Of a DNA stretch of 64,000 bases, positions 38,271-47,612 are shown piece by piece. The translations under genes were made by a program, and so were the position numbers. The stretch is taken from contig JACPCL010000034.1 in assembly GCA_016179765.1 (NCBI GenBank), forward strand, positions 1 through 64,000, written 5' to 3'. Each line of letters begins with the position of its first letter. Position 1 is the stretch's first letter. Source of the stretch: Chloroflexota bacterium (GTDB lineage: Bacteria > Chloroflexota > Dehalococcoidia > Lucifugimonadales > JACPCL1). The notes beneath the pieces were generated by a model, which was not told the DNA's origin, searched no databases, and was given only the letters and a program-made list of their open reading frames with translations.

Positions 38271-38464
38271 GGAGCGGAGTCATGATCCGATGGCAAGCTA
38301 TGGGGCCGAGCGCTATGGCTATCCAAAGGCCCCGCTCTGCGAGGCGCAAAGCAATGATACAGTAGCCCCCCTGGATACGGGTGTCAATGGAAAAATCCTT
38401 CCGGGCCATGCCGCATCTAATGGTCAAAGAAACGCGCTCTCCGTACCATGCGCGGGAGACCGAG

Positions 38465-38746
38465 ATGACCCACGACCCTGCCAGCACGCCTCACCCATCT
38501 CCTCGGGCCCTTGCCTGCCGGGAGCTTTTGGAGCGCGCCTCGGAGTACCTTGAGTCTGAGTCTGCCCTGTCCCAGGAGGAGAAGGAGCACATCCAACGCC
38601 ATCTGGAGGAGTGTTTGGGCTGTAAAGGGTTCGTCTCCACCCTCAAAGACACCATCTCCCTGCTCCAGACCCTTCCCCCCAGCGCCTTGCCCCCGGAGCT
38701 GAAGCAGAGGCTCCTCCAAATCTACAAAGGGCAGCCTTCTTCATAG
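38465..38746 (+). CDS. Anti-sigma factor-like zinc-finger (zf-HC2) protein
   Basis: CRELLERASEYLESESALSQEEKEHIQRHLEECLGCKGF (HxxxCxxC); divergent from the sigma-factor gene. Confidence 0.75.
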   Translation: MTHDPASTPHPSPRALACRELLERASEYLESESALSQEEKEHIQRHLEECLGCKGFVSTLKDTISLLQTLPPSALPPELKQRLLQIYKGQPSS

Positions 38747-38874
38747 TATGTGCCTGCCCAAGACTCCTCCTCTTCCCTACCCTACCCACGCTAACGCCCA
38801 GCCGCATCTTGTCTCCATTGACTTCACCCCAGCTGGTCTTCCTCCCCGCAATAGAGAGGGGGACATTTGTTTAC

Positions 38875-38915
38875 GAGAAGGTTGTGTTGCAGCGAAGCTG
38901 CAACACAACCTTCTC
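38875..38915. terminator. Bidirectional hairpin between convergent genes
   Basis: gagaaggttgtgttgcagc-gaa-gctgcaacacaaccttctc: perfect 19-bp arms. Confidence 0.75.
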
Positions 38916-38981
38916 CCATTTCTTCTTTCCCCTTCCCTCATAGGGAAGAGCCTGTCCTTGAGTCCATCATAGGCGAGTGGA

Positions 38982-40145
38982 CTACCTCCCCATCTCTCCC
39001 AGGACCGCGCACACCTGCGCAACCTCCTCCTCCGTGTTATAAAAGGCGGTGCACAGGCGCACCGCGGGCGGCGTGGGCACCTGCCGCGCGGCGATGCCCC
39101 TGGCCCACAGCAGCTCCACCACCTGGCGCGGCTCCCGGCCGGCAAGGGCAAAGGTCACCAGGGCCGAGCCCGTCTCACCCCCTTCGGGTGATGTAATCGT
39201 GACCCCTGGGATGGAGCGCAGGCCATCGCGGAGTCTGGCCGCCAACGCCATGCCCCGCGCCTCTATCTCTTGGAAGCCTTGCTCCCGCTGGAAGGCGATG
39301 GCCTCGGCCATGCCCGCCTCCAGGGCAACGCTGGTAGTGCTCAGGCGAAACTTGCGCGGATGCTCAAGGTTCAGCTTCAGTGCGCCCGTCCTGATGTCAT
39401 ACTCCTCCACTGCGCCGTGGGCCGGATAGCGTGGTGTGATGTCGGGAATCAGCTCCTTGCGGATGTAGAGCGCGCCGGTGCCATCGGGGCCAAGAAGCCA
39501 CTTGTGCCCGGGAATGGCGTAGAAGTCACAGCCCCAGCCTTTCATATCCAGGGCAATCTGCCCGCCGCACTGCGCGCCGTCCAGAAGCAAGAAGGCCCCG
39601 CGCCGGTGGGCCAGCTCCGCCACCTCTTTGGCAGGCAATCGCAGGCCGCAGGAGAACTGGATGTGGCTCAGGTACACCAGGCGCGTGCGAGGAGAGAGCA
39701 GGGCCTCTATCTTGGCGAGGATGATGGATTTGTCATCCTTGGGGTCAATGTCAGCGATGCGCACTTTCACCCCATGCGTCTTCTGGAGCATGAGGCTGGG
39801 CAGCATGACCGAGGGGTGCTCCAAGGAGCAGGTAACGATTTCGTCGCCAGGGAACCAGTCCAGGCCATTGACCACCATCACCAGGCCGTGCGTCGTGCTC
39901 TGGGTCAGGGCAACGGACTCTTCCGGAGCGTTCATCAGGCCAGCCACCCCCTTGGCCAGCTCCTCATGGATCGCCCGGCTGCGGGGGAGGGAGTCCAGGG
40001 TGGCGGGGCCGCGCTCCATTTCGTAGTCAAGCTGCTCTTTGATGCGCTGCGTCACCCTGGAGGGGGATGGCCCCGACCAGCCGGTGTTCAGGTAGATGAG
40101 GTTCCTGGTCACAGGGATGCCTTCTCGGACCTTGAGGATGTCCAT
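38982..40145 (-). CDS. Aminotransferase class V (cysteine desulfurase-like fold)
   Basis: Likely start MDILKVREGIPVTRNLIYLNTGWSGPSP; FLLLDGAQCGGQIALDMKGWGCDFYAIPGHKWLLGPDGTGALYIRKE (PLP-Lys region). Confidence 0.92.
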   Translation of the reverse strand: MDILKVREGIPVTRNLIYLNTGWSGPSPSRVTQRIKEQLDYEMERGPATLDSLPRSRAIHEELAKGVAGLMNAPEESVALTQSTTHGLVMVVNGLDWFPGDEIVTCSLEHPSVMLPSLMLQKTHGVKVRIADIDPKDDKSIILAKIEALLSPRTRLVYLSHIQFSCGLRLPAKEVAELAHRRGAFLLLDGAQCGGQIALDMKGWGCDFYAIPGHKWLLGPDGTGALYIRKELIPDITPRYPAHGAVEEYDIRTGALKLNLEHPRKFRLSTTSVALEAGMAEAIAFQREQGFQEIEARGMALAARLRDGLRSIPGVTITSPEGGETGSALVTFALAGREPRQVVELLWARGIAARQVPTPPAVRLCTAFYNTEEEVAQVCAVLGEMGR

Positions 40146-40302
40146 TCCCGTCCCCCCTGGCGAAAGTTGCCGCATTGTAGCACAGGTGTGGGCAGAATGG
40201 TGGAGCAGAGAGGGACACCCCCGCCAGTAGGCAAAGGCGCTCACGCTCCGTTATCATATCCTCTGGCCGCTAAACCCTAGCCACACTAAAGGAGTGCGCC
40301 TC

Positions 40303-41955
40303 ATGAACGTATCCGAAGCCATCGCCCGTATCCTCAAGCAGGAAGGCATAGAGTGGGCCGCCTGCTTCCCCTCCAACCCCCTCATTGAACCCCTCGCCAA
40401 AGAGGGCGTCCGCGTCATCTCCTTTCGCCACGAGCGCGGCGCGGGCATGGCCGCCGACGGCTACTCCCGCATGAACGACCGCCAGAAGTTCGGCGTTTTC
40501 CTGGTGCAGAACCAGGCCGGCTCAGAAAACGCCATGGGCGCCGTCGCCCAGGCCTTCGCCGATAACGTCCCCGTCCTGGTCATGCCCGGCGCTCCCTCCC
40601 TGGACCACATCAGCGTCCGCCCGGAGTTCTGGCCCGCCCGCTCCTACGAGCGTATCGCCAAGCAGACCGAGTCCATCCTAAAGGCCGACCAGGTCGCCGC
40701 CGTCATGCGCCGCGCCTTCCACGCCCTGCGCAACGGACGCCCCGGCCCCGTCGTCGTGGACATCCCCGCGGATGTGGGCGCCGCTGAGGTCTCCGAAGCA
40801 GCCCTGGCCTACAAGTCCCCCACCACCCTCCACCAGACCCCCACCAGGGGCGACATCCAGGACGCCGTCAAAGCCCTCCTAGCCGCAAAGCGCCCCGTCA
40901 TCTGGTCCGGCATGGGCGTCCTGCTGTCCGGAGCCTCCAGGGAGCTGACAGAGCTGGCTGAGCTCCTGGAGGTCCCCGTCTACACCTCCATGCCCGGCAA
41001 GTCCGGCATGGACGAGCGTCACCCCCTCGCCCTGGGCGCGGGCAGCGGCGCAACCACCCTTGCCGCCCTGACCTGGCTGCGCGACTCCGACCTTCTCTTT
41101 GGGGTTGGCACGAGTCTCACCCTAACCGGCTACGGGCAACGCATCCCGCCCGGTAAGTTCATCATCCACAACACCCTCAGCCAGGAGGACATCAACAAGG
41201 ACCAGTTTGTAGACATCGGCCTGGCCGGCGACGCCAAGCTGACCCTCCAGGCCATGGTAGAAGAGGTCAAGGCCCAGCTTGGCCCTCAGGGGCGCAAGGG
41301 CAAGACCACCGCGCCCGCCGAGGTCGCCAGGATCAAGGCCCAGTGGTACGAGGAGTGGATGCCCATCCTCACCGACGACACCGAGCCCATCAACCCCATG
41401 CGCGTCATCCACGAGTTGGACCGCACCTTGGATAAGTCCCGCAGCATCGTCACCCACGACGCCGGCTCTCCCAGGGACATGATGGTCCCCTTCTACACGG
41501 CGGGTGCGCCCCATAGCTACATCGGCTGGGGCAAGAGCACCCACCTCGGCTACGGCATCCCCCTGATGATCGGCGCGAAGATGGCCTTCCCCGACAAGTT
41601 CTGCCTCAACTTCATGGGCGACGGTGCCTTCGGCATGTCCGGCCTGGACATAGAGACCTCCGCCCGCGCCGGCGCGCCCATCACCACCATCGTCCTGAAC
41701 AACGGCCACATGGCCACCTACCCCGGCGGCTTCCCCACCGCCCGGCAGCGCTTCGGCGTCACCAACATGACCGGCGACTACGCCAAGATTGCCGAGGGCC
41801 TGGGCGCCGTAGGCATCAGAGTCACCAAGCCATCGGAGATTGCCCCCGCCCTGAGGCGCGCCCAGCAGCTTAACGCCGAGGGCAAGACCGTTCTCCTGGA
41901 CATCAAGACCCGCGCCGAGGACAGGCGGTCCGGCCGCGCGCCCAGAGGGGGATAG
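40303..41955 (+). CDS. Thiamine-pyrophosphate-dependent enzyme (acetolactate synthase-like)
   Basis: Likely start MNVSEAIARILKQEGIEWAACFPSNPLIEPLAKEGVRVISFRHERGAGMAADGYSR; GDGAFGMSGLDIETSARAGAPITTIVLNN TPP motif. Confidence 0.93.
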   Translation: MNVSEAIARILKQEGIEWAACFPSNPLIEPLAKEGVRVISFRHERGAGMAADGYSRMNDRQKFGVFLVQNQAGSENAMGAVAQAFADNVPVLVMPGAPSLDHISVRPEFWPARSYERIAKQTESILKADQVAAVMRRAFHALRNGRPGPVVVDIPADVGAAEVSEAALAYKSPTTLHQTPTRGDIQDAVKALLAAKRPVIWSGMGVLLSGASRELTELAELLEVPVYTSMPGKSGMDERHPLALGAGSGATTLAALTWLRDSDLLFGVGTSLTLTGYGQRIPPGKFIIHNTLSQEDINKDQFVDIGLAGDAKLTLQAMVEEVKAQLGPQGRKGKTTAPAEVARIKAQWYEEWMPILTDDTEPINPMRVIHELDRTLDKSRSIVTHDAGSPRDMMVPFYTAGAPHSYIGWGKSTHLGYGIPLMIGAKMAFPDKFCLNFMGDGAFGMSGLDIETSARAGAPITTIVLNNGHMATYPGGFPTARQRFGVTNMTGDYAKIAEGLGAVGIRVTKPSEIAPALRRAQQLNAEGKTVLLDIKTRAEDRRSGRAPRGG

Positions 41956-42060
41956 TAGCCTTCTCCAGCAAGTCCCCCCTCTCCTTCGCAGACAGGGGGG
42001 ACTTGCTACAGGACTGTGTGAGAATAGCCCCATTCGAGAATTCCCATCCATTCCTGGTAG

Positions 42061-44112
42061 ATGACTCATCACAAAACTATGTCAGTTAACCGAATGTTTG
42101 GGGAATCTGAAGAACCGCGTGATGCCCAGGCCGGCCTCAGGTTGGATGACGGTACGGGGCTTCGGGTAGTAAGCGCCGGATTCTTGCATGAGGAACAATT
42201 CAATTGGGATCTGTTCCACGGTTACGACTGCCTGCGCGTGCTGACATACACCGCGAGCATCGGCGCTATCGTCCGAATGCTAGACAGGTATTCGTTCACA
42301 GAGTTTGACTGTGTATTTGGATGTGAACGTACTCTCCGTGACATAAAGGACATTCTGGCGTTTCAAAAAGTTGCCGTTGGGGATACCCGCGCCGCTATCA
42401 TGGGGCTAAAAGACGAGCGACACGCCTATGTTCTAGGAGCAGTGCATGAGGGCCGCGCGCATTTCCGCGTGCTCAGAAAGTACATTGCTCACGCAAAACT
42501 GTATCTGCTTTCAAACGCCGACGGGCATACGCGTGTGATAGTCGGGTCCGCCAACTTATCCGAATCCGCCTTTTCGGGAAATCAACCCGAGACGTTGGTC
42601 AAGTTTGATGATGATGAGCAGGCGTGGCACCACTACAACCGAATGCTGGACGGCATCATACAGTCAGCATCTGATGAAATTTCGTTGCCCAAAGAAAGGA
42701 TATCCAATGCCGAGATTGAAATCTCGGAAACCCCGGTGATGGCCGACACGTCGTCAACACTCGTTATTGAGGCCCCCTCACCTGAGGAAGTGGAACTAAC
42801 AGCGCCGTTCCAAGTAATGCGTATAGAAAAGGTTTTGGCTGTGTTGGGACCGCGCCTGTCCGCAGCTATTCCACCGATCCTCAGAGGCAAGCAAAGGATT
42901 ACGCCAGATATCAAGAGGGAGATAAGCCGCATCCGGCTCGTCAAATCTGCTGAGGAGGTGGACAGCCGCTATTTCTCCCTTGACAGGACGAACCGTACGG
43001 CTCTGCTGTCGGGCGAGCGGTTCCCAATGGAGTGGAGCAATGAAGCAGTCAAGGCAGAAGGGAAACTGCTGCTGGAATACTTCAAGAACTATGAGGGCGC
43101 ATTTGAAGGAAATGTGGCGCGCCTCCAGCAAGACTACTTTACCCTGATGTCCTGGTTATACTTCTCGCCATTCATTTGTGACATGCGCTCCCTAGCGCTA
43201 TTGCAGGACAGTGACGTGATCCGATACCCCTCTTTTGCGATAATCTTCGGCAAGTCCAACTGTGGCAAAACCAGCCTTGTGGACACGCTAATGACCTCTA
43301 TGTTCGGCTATACCCATACAGTAGATAAACAGAGCTTCACTGCGTCTCATCTTCGTGGACTGCAACAGGGGTACAAGAGATTTCCAGTGGTATTCGACGA
43401 CATTGGGCGCAGTGCCTTCAATCGCCACGGCAGGGACATGATCAAGGACGAGATGCTGCCTCCCGTCACAGAGTGCCCGGGGTTCGTACTCTCTATGAAT
43501 GCGGAACCCCAGTCGTTCCCAGACGAAGTGGTGAAGCGGAGCATGATGATATATACAACCACGGCCTTGCCACCTCACAACGAGGAGTTACGTCAGCGGC
43601 TGCAAAGCAAAATACAGGAAATGAGACGGGGGTTAACGGGACATCTCTATCGTCGCTACTTATCAGAAATCATGGACCACCTTAAGGATGAGCGGTTACC
43701 AGAAGATTGGCTAGCGTTGTCGTCAGGTGTGCTGAGCGGCATCATTTCGGAAGCCACTGACGAACCGTTGCCACACTGGTGCAAAGGCGTAACATGGATT
43801 GATTACGCCGAAAAACGGTATGACCGAGTGAAGGCCCGTCTCGATAATTTGCTACGGCCAACGGCCTATGCCAAGGGGGAGGGCGACATCCCCAATGGCT
43901 GGATGATAGAGGGCGATAAGATTATTGTGTGGGAGCAACGGGACGCTTTCGGCAGACGCGGATTTGATTGGGAGGATGTGCCCTCTACGTTGATTGACGA
44001 AGAGGTCAGTGGCGGCGGGAGGACAGTACTTCGGCGGTCTAGTGTGGAGAAGTTCCTTGGGCGGCGCTTCCGCACGTCCCGCAGGTGGTGGAAGCCTTGG
44101 GCGGAGGGTTAG
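42061..44112 (+). CDS. PLD-superfamily nuclease domain fused to a P-loop ATPase
   Basis: 683 aa; IAHAKLYLLSNADGHTRVIVGSANLSESAFSGNQPET (HxK...GSxN) N-terminal; FAIIFGKSNCGKTSLVDTLM Walker A and FPVVFDDIG Walker B C-terminal. Confidence 0.75.
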   Translation: MTHHKTMSVNRMFGESEEPRDAQAGLRLDDGTGLRVVSAGFLHEEQFNWDLFHGYDCLRVLTYTASIGAIVRMLDRYSFTEFDCVFGCERTLRDIKDILAFQKVAVGDTRAAIMGLKDERHAYVLGAVHEGRAHFRVLRKYIAHAKLYLLSNADGHTRVIVGSANLSESAFSGNQPETLVKFDDDEQAWHHYNRMLDGIIQSASDEISLPKERISNAEIEISETPVMADTSSTLVIEAPSPEEVELTAPFQVMRIEKVLAVLGPRLSAAIPPILRGKQRITPDIKREISRIRLVKSAEEVDSRYFSLDRTNRTALLSGERFPMEWSNEAVKAEGKLLLEYFKNYEGAFEGNVARLQQDYFTLMSWLYFSPFICDMRSLALLQDSDVIRYPSFAIIFGKSNCGKTSLVDTLMTSMFGYTHTVDKQSFTASHLRGLQQGYKRFPVVFDDIGRSAFNRHGRDMIKDEMLPPVTECPGFVLSMNAEPQSFPDEVVKRSMMIYTTTALPPHNEELRQRLQSKIQEMRRGLTGHLYRRYLSEIMDHLKDERLPEDWLALSSGVLSGIISEATDEPLPHWCKGVTWIDYAEKRYDRVKARLDNLLRPTAYAKGEGDIPNGWMIEGDKIIVWEQRDAFGRRGFDWEDVPSTLIDEEVSGGGRTVLRRSSVEKFLGRRFRTSRRWWKPWAEG

Positions 44113-44311
44113 CAACTCCAGTAGCGTCTTAGCAGAGAGGGTTCCCCACCAACCTCTCGCCCATAGCTTCCCTCGCTCCGCCGCGCAACCTTCAGCACCA
44201 CCACCAGCGCGCGGTCGTCCTGAATGTCGTCGTCAACCCGGTAGGGCAACATTGGTTGCAATTTGGGCCTAAATATGGTACGTTTCATGGTACTAAACTT
44301 GTGAGGAGAAG

Positions 44312-44587
44312 GTGGTGGCAACGAAGATCTTACCTGTCAGCGAACTGAAGGCCAACCTCGCCAGCGTCATGGCCCAACTGGCGACTGATGCAACGCCTAT
44401 CTATGTCACGCAGCATGGGAAACCCAATGCGGTGCTGTTGAGCTACGAGGAGTACGAGGCCCTGCGTGAGAAGCTGGAAGACCTGGAGGATGCTCTGGCA
44501 ATGCAGCAGGCCCTGGCCAGCCCCGAAGAAGAGGCCATGAGCCTGGACGAGTATGAGCACCAACGGCTCGCCCAGCTACGCCGTTAG
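44312..44587 (+). CDS. Phd/YefM-family antitoxin
   Basis: 91 aa; ILPVSELKANLASVMAQLATDATPIYVTQHGKPNAVLLSYEEYEALREKLE. Confidence 0.92.
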   Translation: MVATKILPVSELKANLASVMAQLATDATPIYVTQHGKPNAVLLSYEEYEALREKLEDLEDALAMQQALASPEEEAMSLDEYEHQRLAQLRR

Positions 44588-44849
44588 GCTCAGGAATCGC
44601 CGGGTGCGCAGGGAGATGGATGCCCTGCGCGAACCGGACCATCGCCGAGTCTTGGCTGCTCTCCGGAGACTTGCTGACCAACCCCGGCCAATTGGCTGCG
44701 AGAAGCTCTACGACGATGTATACCGGGTTAGAGTCGGCGACTGGCGCATCATCTACCAAGTAGATGAAAACAACCGCAGAGTTGAAGTGGGCGGCATTCG
44801 CCGTCGGAGCGAAGGGACATACAAGGGCATTGAGGACCTGTTCAGCTAG
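44553..44849 (+). CDS. RelE/ParE-family toxin
   Basis: 98 aa; VRREMDALREPDHRRVLAALRRLADQPRPIGCEKLYDDVYRVRVGDWRIIYQVDENNRRVEVGGIRRRSE; overlaps the antitoxin 3' end. Confidence 0.92.
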   Translation: MSTNGSPSYAVRLRNRRVRREMDALREPDHRRVLAALRRLADQPRPIGCEKLYDDVYRVRVGDWRIIYQVDENNRRVEVGGIRRRSEGTYKGIEDLFS

Positions 44850-44966
44850 CCAACAAAGCACTCAACCACGGTGCATGCCCGGCCTGCACAAACCTACCGT
44901 CTATAAGTCGTCTCGCTCCTCCACCGCGCAACCTTCAGCACCAACACCAGCGCGCGGTCGTGTAGT

Positions 44967-45119
44967 TCACATGCTCTGGGACATTGCCAGCACCTGGACT
45001 TCCCTGTCCAACCGGTCCCCAAGCTGGTCCTTCTGGACTTCCAGGTCGTGCTGCGCCTGAAGGTTCAGCCAAAACCGGTCGGATGTGGAGAAATAGCGTG
45101 AGAGTCGCAGGGCGATGTC
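44967..45119 (-). pseudogene. HigA-like antitoxin C-terminal fragment
   Basis: Minus-strand reading DIALRLSRYFSTSDRFWLNLQAQHDLEVQKDQLGDRLDREVQVLAMSQSM*; no matching HTH N-terminus in frame upstream. Confidence 0.65.
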
Positions 45120-45254
45120 CGCGCTTGCTCAAGAGAGCTAGGGCAGCCGCCGCAAGGCGTCTACGTGGCGGGGCCGGAGAAGGCGCAAATGATTGACGCC
45201 GGGCGGTTCCCGCATCTATAATGCATCCAAAACGGATGCGTTTGGGAGTCAACC

Positions 45255-45488
45255 ATGCCTGTCAACCTGTCGGTCAAGAGCGTTCCTGACGAGCTAGCAG
45301 AGAAGGTCCGAGAGAGGGCCAGGCGCCATCATCGCTCCCTTCAGGGGGAGATGATGGCCATCCTAGAAGAAGCAGTGGGTCCTAGGAAGCTTTCGCTGGA
45401 CGAGGCCGAGAACCGGCTCCAGGCCCTGGCCTTTGAGACTGGCGACGATTCTACGGCCTGGGTGCGGGAACTTCGTGATGCCCGCTAA
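45255..45488 (+). CDS. FitA-like ribbon-helix-helix antitoxin
   Basis: 77 aa; MPVNLSVKSVPDELAEKVRERARRHHRSLQGEMMAILEEAVG. Confidence 0.88.
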   Translation: MPVNLSVKSVPDELAEKVRERARRHHRSLQGEMMAILEEAVGPRKLSLDEAENRLQALAFETGDDSTAWVRELRDAR

Positions 45489-45858
45489 GGTCGTGGACGC
45501 CTCGGTGCTTGGTGCCTGGTGCTTTCGAGAACCCAGGTCCTCCGAAGCCCTGGGAATGCTCCTCGGTTCAGACCTGTATGCCCCCACGCTTCTTGCCTAC
45601 GAGCTGACTAACATCGCAAGGAAGAAAGCCGCTGCGTACCCCCATGACCTCCACGTGTTCAGCCAAGCGCTCGCTACGGCCCTGGCCCTTCCCATCCACT
45701 GGATGGAGGTAGACCACGTCACAGTCTTGCACCTGGCTTTGGACGTGGGTCTCACCACCTATGACGCCAGTTACCTTTATGTCGCTCAAACCATGGGCGC
45801 TTCCCTCGCCACGTTTGATCAGCAGCTCGGGCGGGCGGCCCGAAACACCGGTACATGA
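45478..45858 (+). CDS. PIN-domain (VapC/FitB-type) toxin
   Basis: Start MPAKVVDASVLGAWCFREPRSSEAL; PTLLAYELTNIARKKA; HLALDVGLTTYDASYLYVAQTMGASLATFDQQLGRAA; overlaps the antitoxin gene. Confidence 0.92.
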   Translation: MPAKVVDASVLGAWCFREPRSSEALGMLLGSDLYAPTLLAYELTNIARKKAAAYPHDLHVFSQALATALALPIHWMEVDHVTVLHLALDVGLTTYDASYLYVAQTMGASLATFDQQLGRAARNTGT

Positions 45859-45885
45859 GGGTCGCGCTTGGTCGTGTCGTCCCCT

Positions 45886-46740
45886 TCACCGCTCCACCGG
45901 GAACCCCACGATGCTCCCCCACTCCGTCCACGAGCCGTCGTACACCTTCACCTCCTGGTAGCCCAGCAGGTAGCGCATGGCAAACCAGGCCAGGCTCGCC
46001 CGGTGGCTCAGTCGGCAGTACACCACCGTCTCGCCTGCTTCGGGGATCACGCCTACACCTCTGAGCAATCGGCCCATCTCCTGGGGTGATTTGAAAGTAT
46101 CGTCGTCATTCAGCAGCTCCCGGAAGAAGAGGTGCACCGCCCCGGGGATGCGGCCTGCCCGCTCCGCGCCGTGGTCAAAGCCGCCCGGCCCGGTCACCCG
46201 TTGCCCGCTGTACTCCTCGGGCGTCCGCACGTCCAGCAGCACACGACCCGCCTTGCCCAGGCCCGCCCGCACGGCGTCCCGCCCCATGCGGCTGGACTCC
46301 TCCCTAGGCGTGGGCACATAGGCGGCTGGCTTGAAGACCGGCGTTTCTTGGAACAGGGGACGGCCTTCGGCCTTCCAGCGAGTGATGCTGCCGTCCAACA
46401 TGCGCACGTCCCGGTGGCCGCACATCGTTAGCGTCCAGAAGGCGTACATCCCGAACTGCACGGGCCGCCCGTACAGCACCACGGTCGTATCGGCCGTCAC
46501 GCCCAGAGCGCCCAGACGCCGCGCCATAGCCGCGGAGGACGTGAACTCCCGGTCCGTGGGGTGCCACAGGGCCGCCTTCCAGTACCACCAGGCCGCGCCG
46601 GGCACGTGCCCCTCTCGGTACGCCGTATCCTCGCTTGCCGACGACACCTCAATGACCCGCACCTTGGGGTCGCCGAGATGCTCCGCCAGCCAGTCGGCGG
46701 AGACGAGACGGGAGCCAAGACCCGAAGCGCCAGTAGTCAT
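45886..46740 (-). CDS. Thiosulfate sulfurtransferase (tandem rhodanese)
   Basis: 284 aa; VSADWLAEHLGDPKVRVIEVS; catalytic loop ETVVYCRLSHRASLAWFAMRYLLGYQEVKVYDGSWTEWG. Confidence 0.92.
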   Translation of the reverse strand: MTTGASGLGSRLVSADWLAEHLGDPKVRVIEVSSASEDTAYREGHVPGAAWWYWKAALWHPTDREFTSSAAMARRLGALGVTADTTVVLYGRPVQFGMYAFWTLTMCGHRDVRMLDGSITRWKAEGRPLFQETPVFKPAAYVPTPREESSRMGRDAVRAGLGKAGRVLLDVRTPEEYSGQRVTGPGGFDHGAERAGRIPGAVHLFFRELLNDDDTFKSPQEMGRLLRGVGVIPEAGETVVYCRLSHRASLAWFAMRYLLGYQEVKVYDGSWTEWGSIVGFPVER

Positions 46741-46840
46741 CTCTTCAACTCCCCTTTCGGTGGTGTGCCCAGGGATTATGCCATAAGCCGCCCTCTTCTG
46801 CTAAACTGGGGCCGAGGCTTCAATTTGAGGGAGGAACGTC

Positions 46841-47590
46841 ATGCCCTTCATCCAGGAAAAGGACAAACTGCCCCTTAAGGACAGGCTGAGGAAAGACCTG
46901 AAGAGCGAGGTAAAGCTGCGCCTCTTCACTCAGCGCACCTTCGGCCTCACCATCCCAGGCAGGGAATGCCTCCACTGTGAGGACACCCAGAAGCTCATGG
47001 AGGAGCTGACCGCCCTCTCCCTCAAGCTGAAGCTGGAGATCGTGGACTTCTACTCCCAGGCCCAGGCCGTCAAAGAGGCCGGCGTGGAGCGCATTCCGGC
47101 CCTGGTCATGTCCGCAAATGGCTCCACCAACGTCAAGTTCTATGGCATCCCCTTGGGACTGGAGTTCGCCGCCCTGCTGGAGACCATCGTCACCCTATCG
47201 CGCGGCGTCAGCCCCCTGGCGTTGGAGACTCGCAAAAAGCTGAAGCAGCTCAAAAGCGCCGTCCACATTCAAGTCTTCGTCACACCCACCTGACCGCACT
47301 GCCCGCAACTGGCCCGTGTGGCCTACGCGATGGCTCTAGACAACCCCAACGTCCGCGCCGACGTGGTGGAGGTCCAGGAGTTCCCCCTGCTGGCCCAGCG
47401 GTACATGGTCTCCGGCGTCCCCAAGACCATCATCAACAACAAGGTGCAGTTCGTTGGCGCCGTGCCGGAGCCGATGCTCATAGACTACGTGCTCAAGGCG
47501 GTGGGGGTGGAGGCGAAGGAGCAGCAGCCCTCCGCCATAGCGGTCGCCCCGGAGGTGGGGCCAAGCACGCGGGCGGGCGCGGGAAGGTAG
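46841..47590 (+). CDS. Glutaredoxin-like / protein disulfide oxidoreductase, candidate selenoprotein read through TGA at 47291-47293
   Basis: ORFs 46841..47293 and 47318..47590 are in the same frame, separated by one TGA: ...LKSAVHIQVFVTPT-[TGA]-PHCPQLARVAYAMALDNPNVRADVVEVQEFPLLAQRYMVSGVPKTIINNKVQFVGAVPEPMLIDYVL. N-terminal domain keeps CLHC. Confidence 0.75.
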
Positions 47591-47612
47591 AAGTCCGCAA
47601 CGGAGCACACCA

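Noticed and set aside
36398-47590. TGA reassigned to Trp or Gly (alternative genetic code)
   Set aside because: Many confidently annotated genes end at TGA, for example the MidA-like gene, the third HpcH-like gene, the response regulator and korA, so TGA is a functional stop here.
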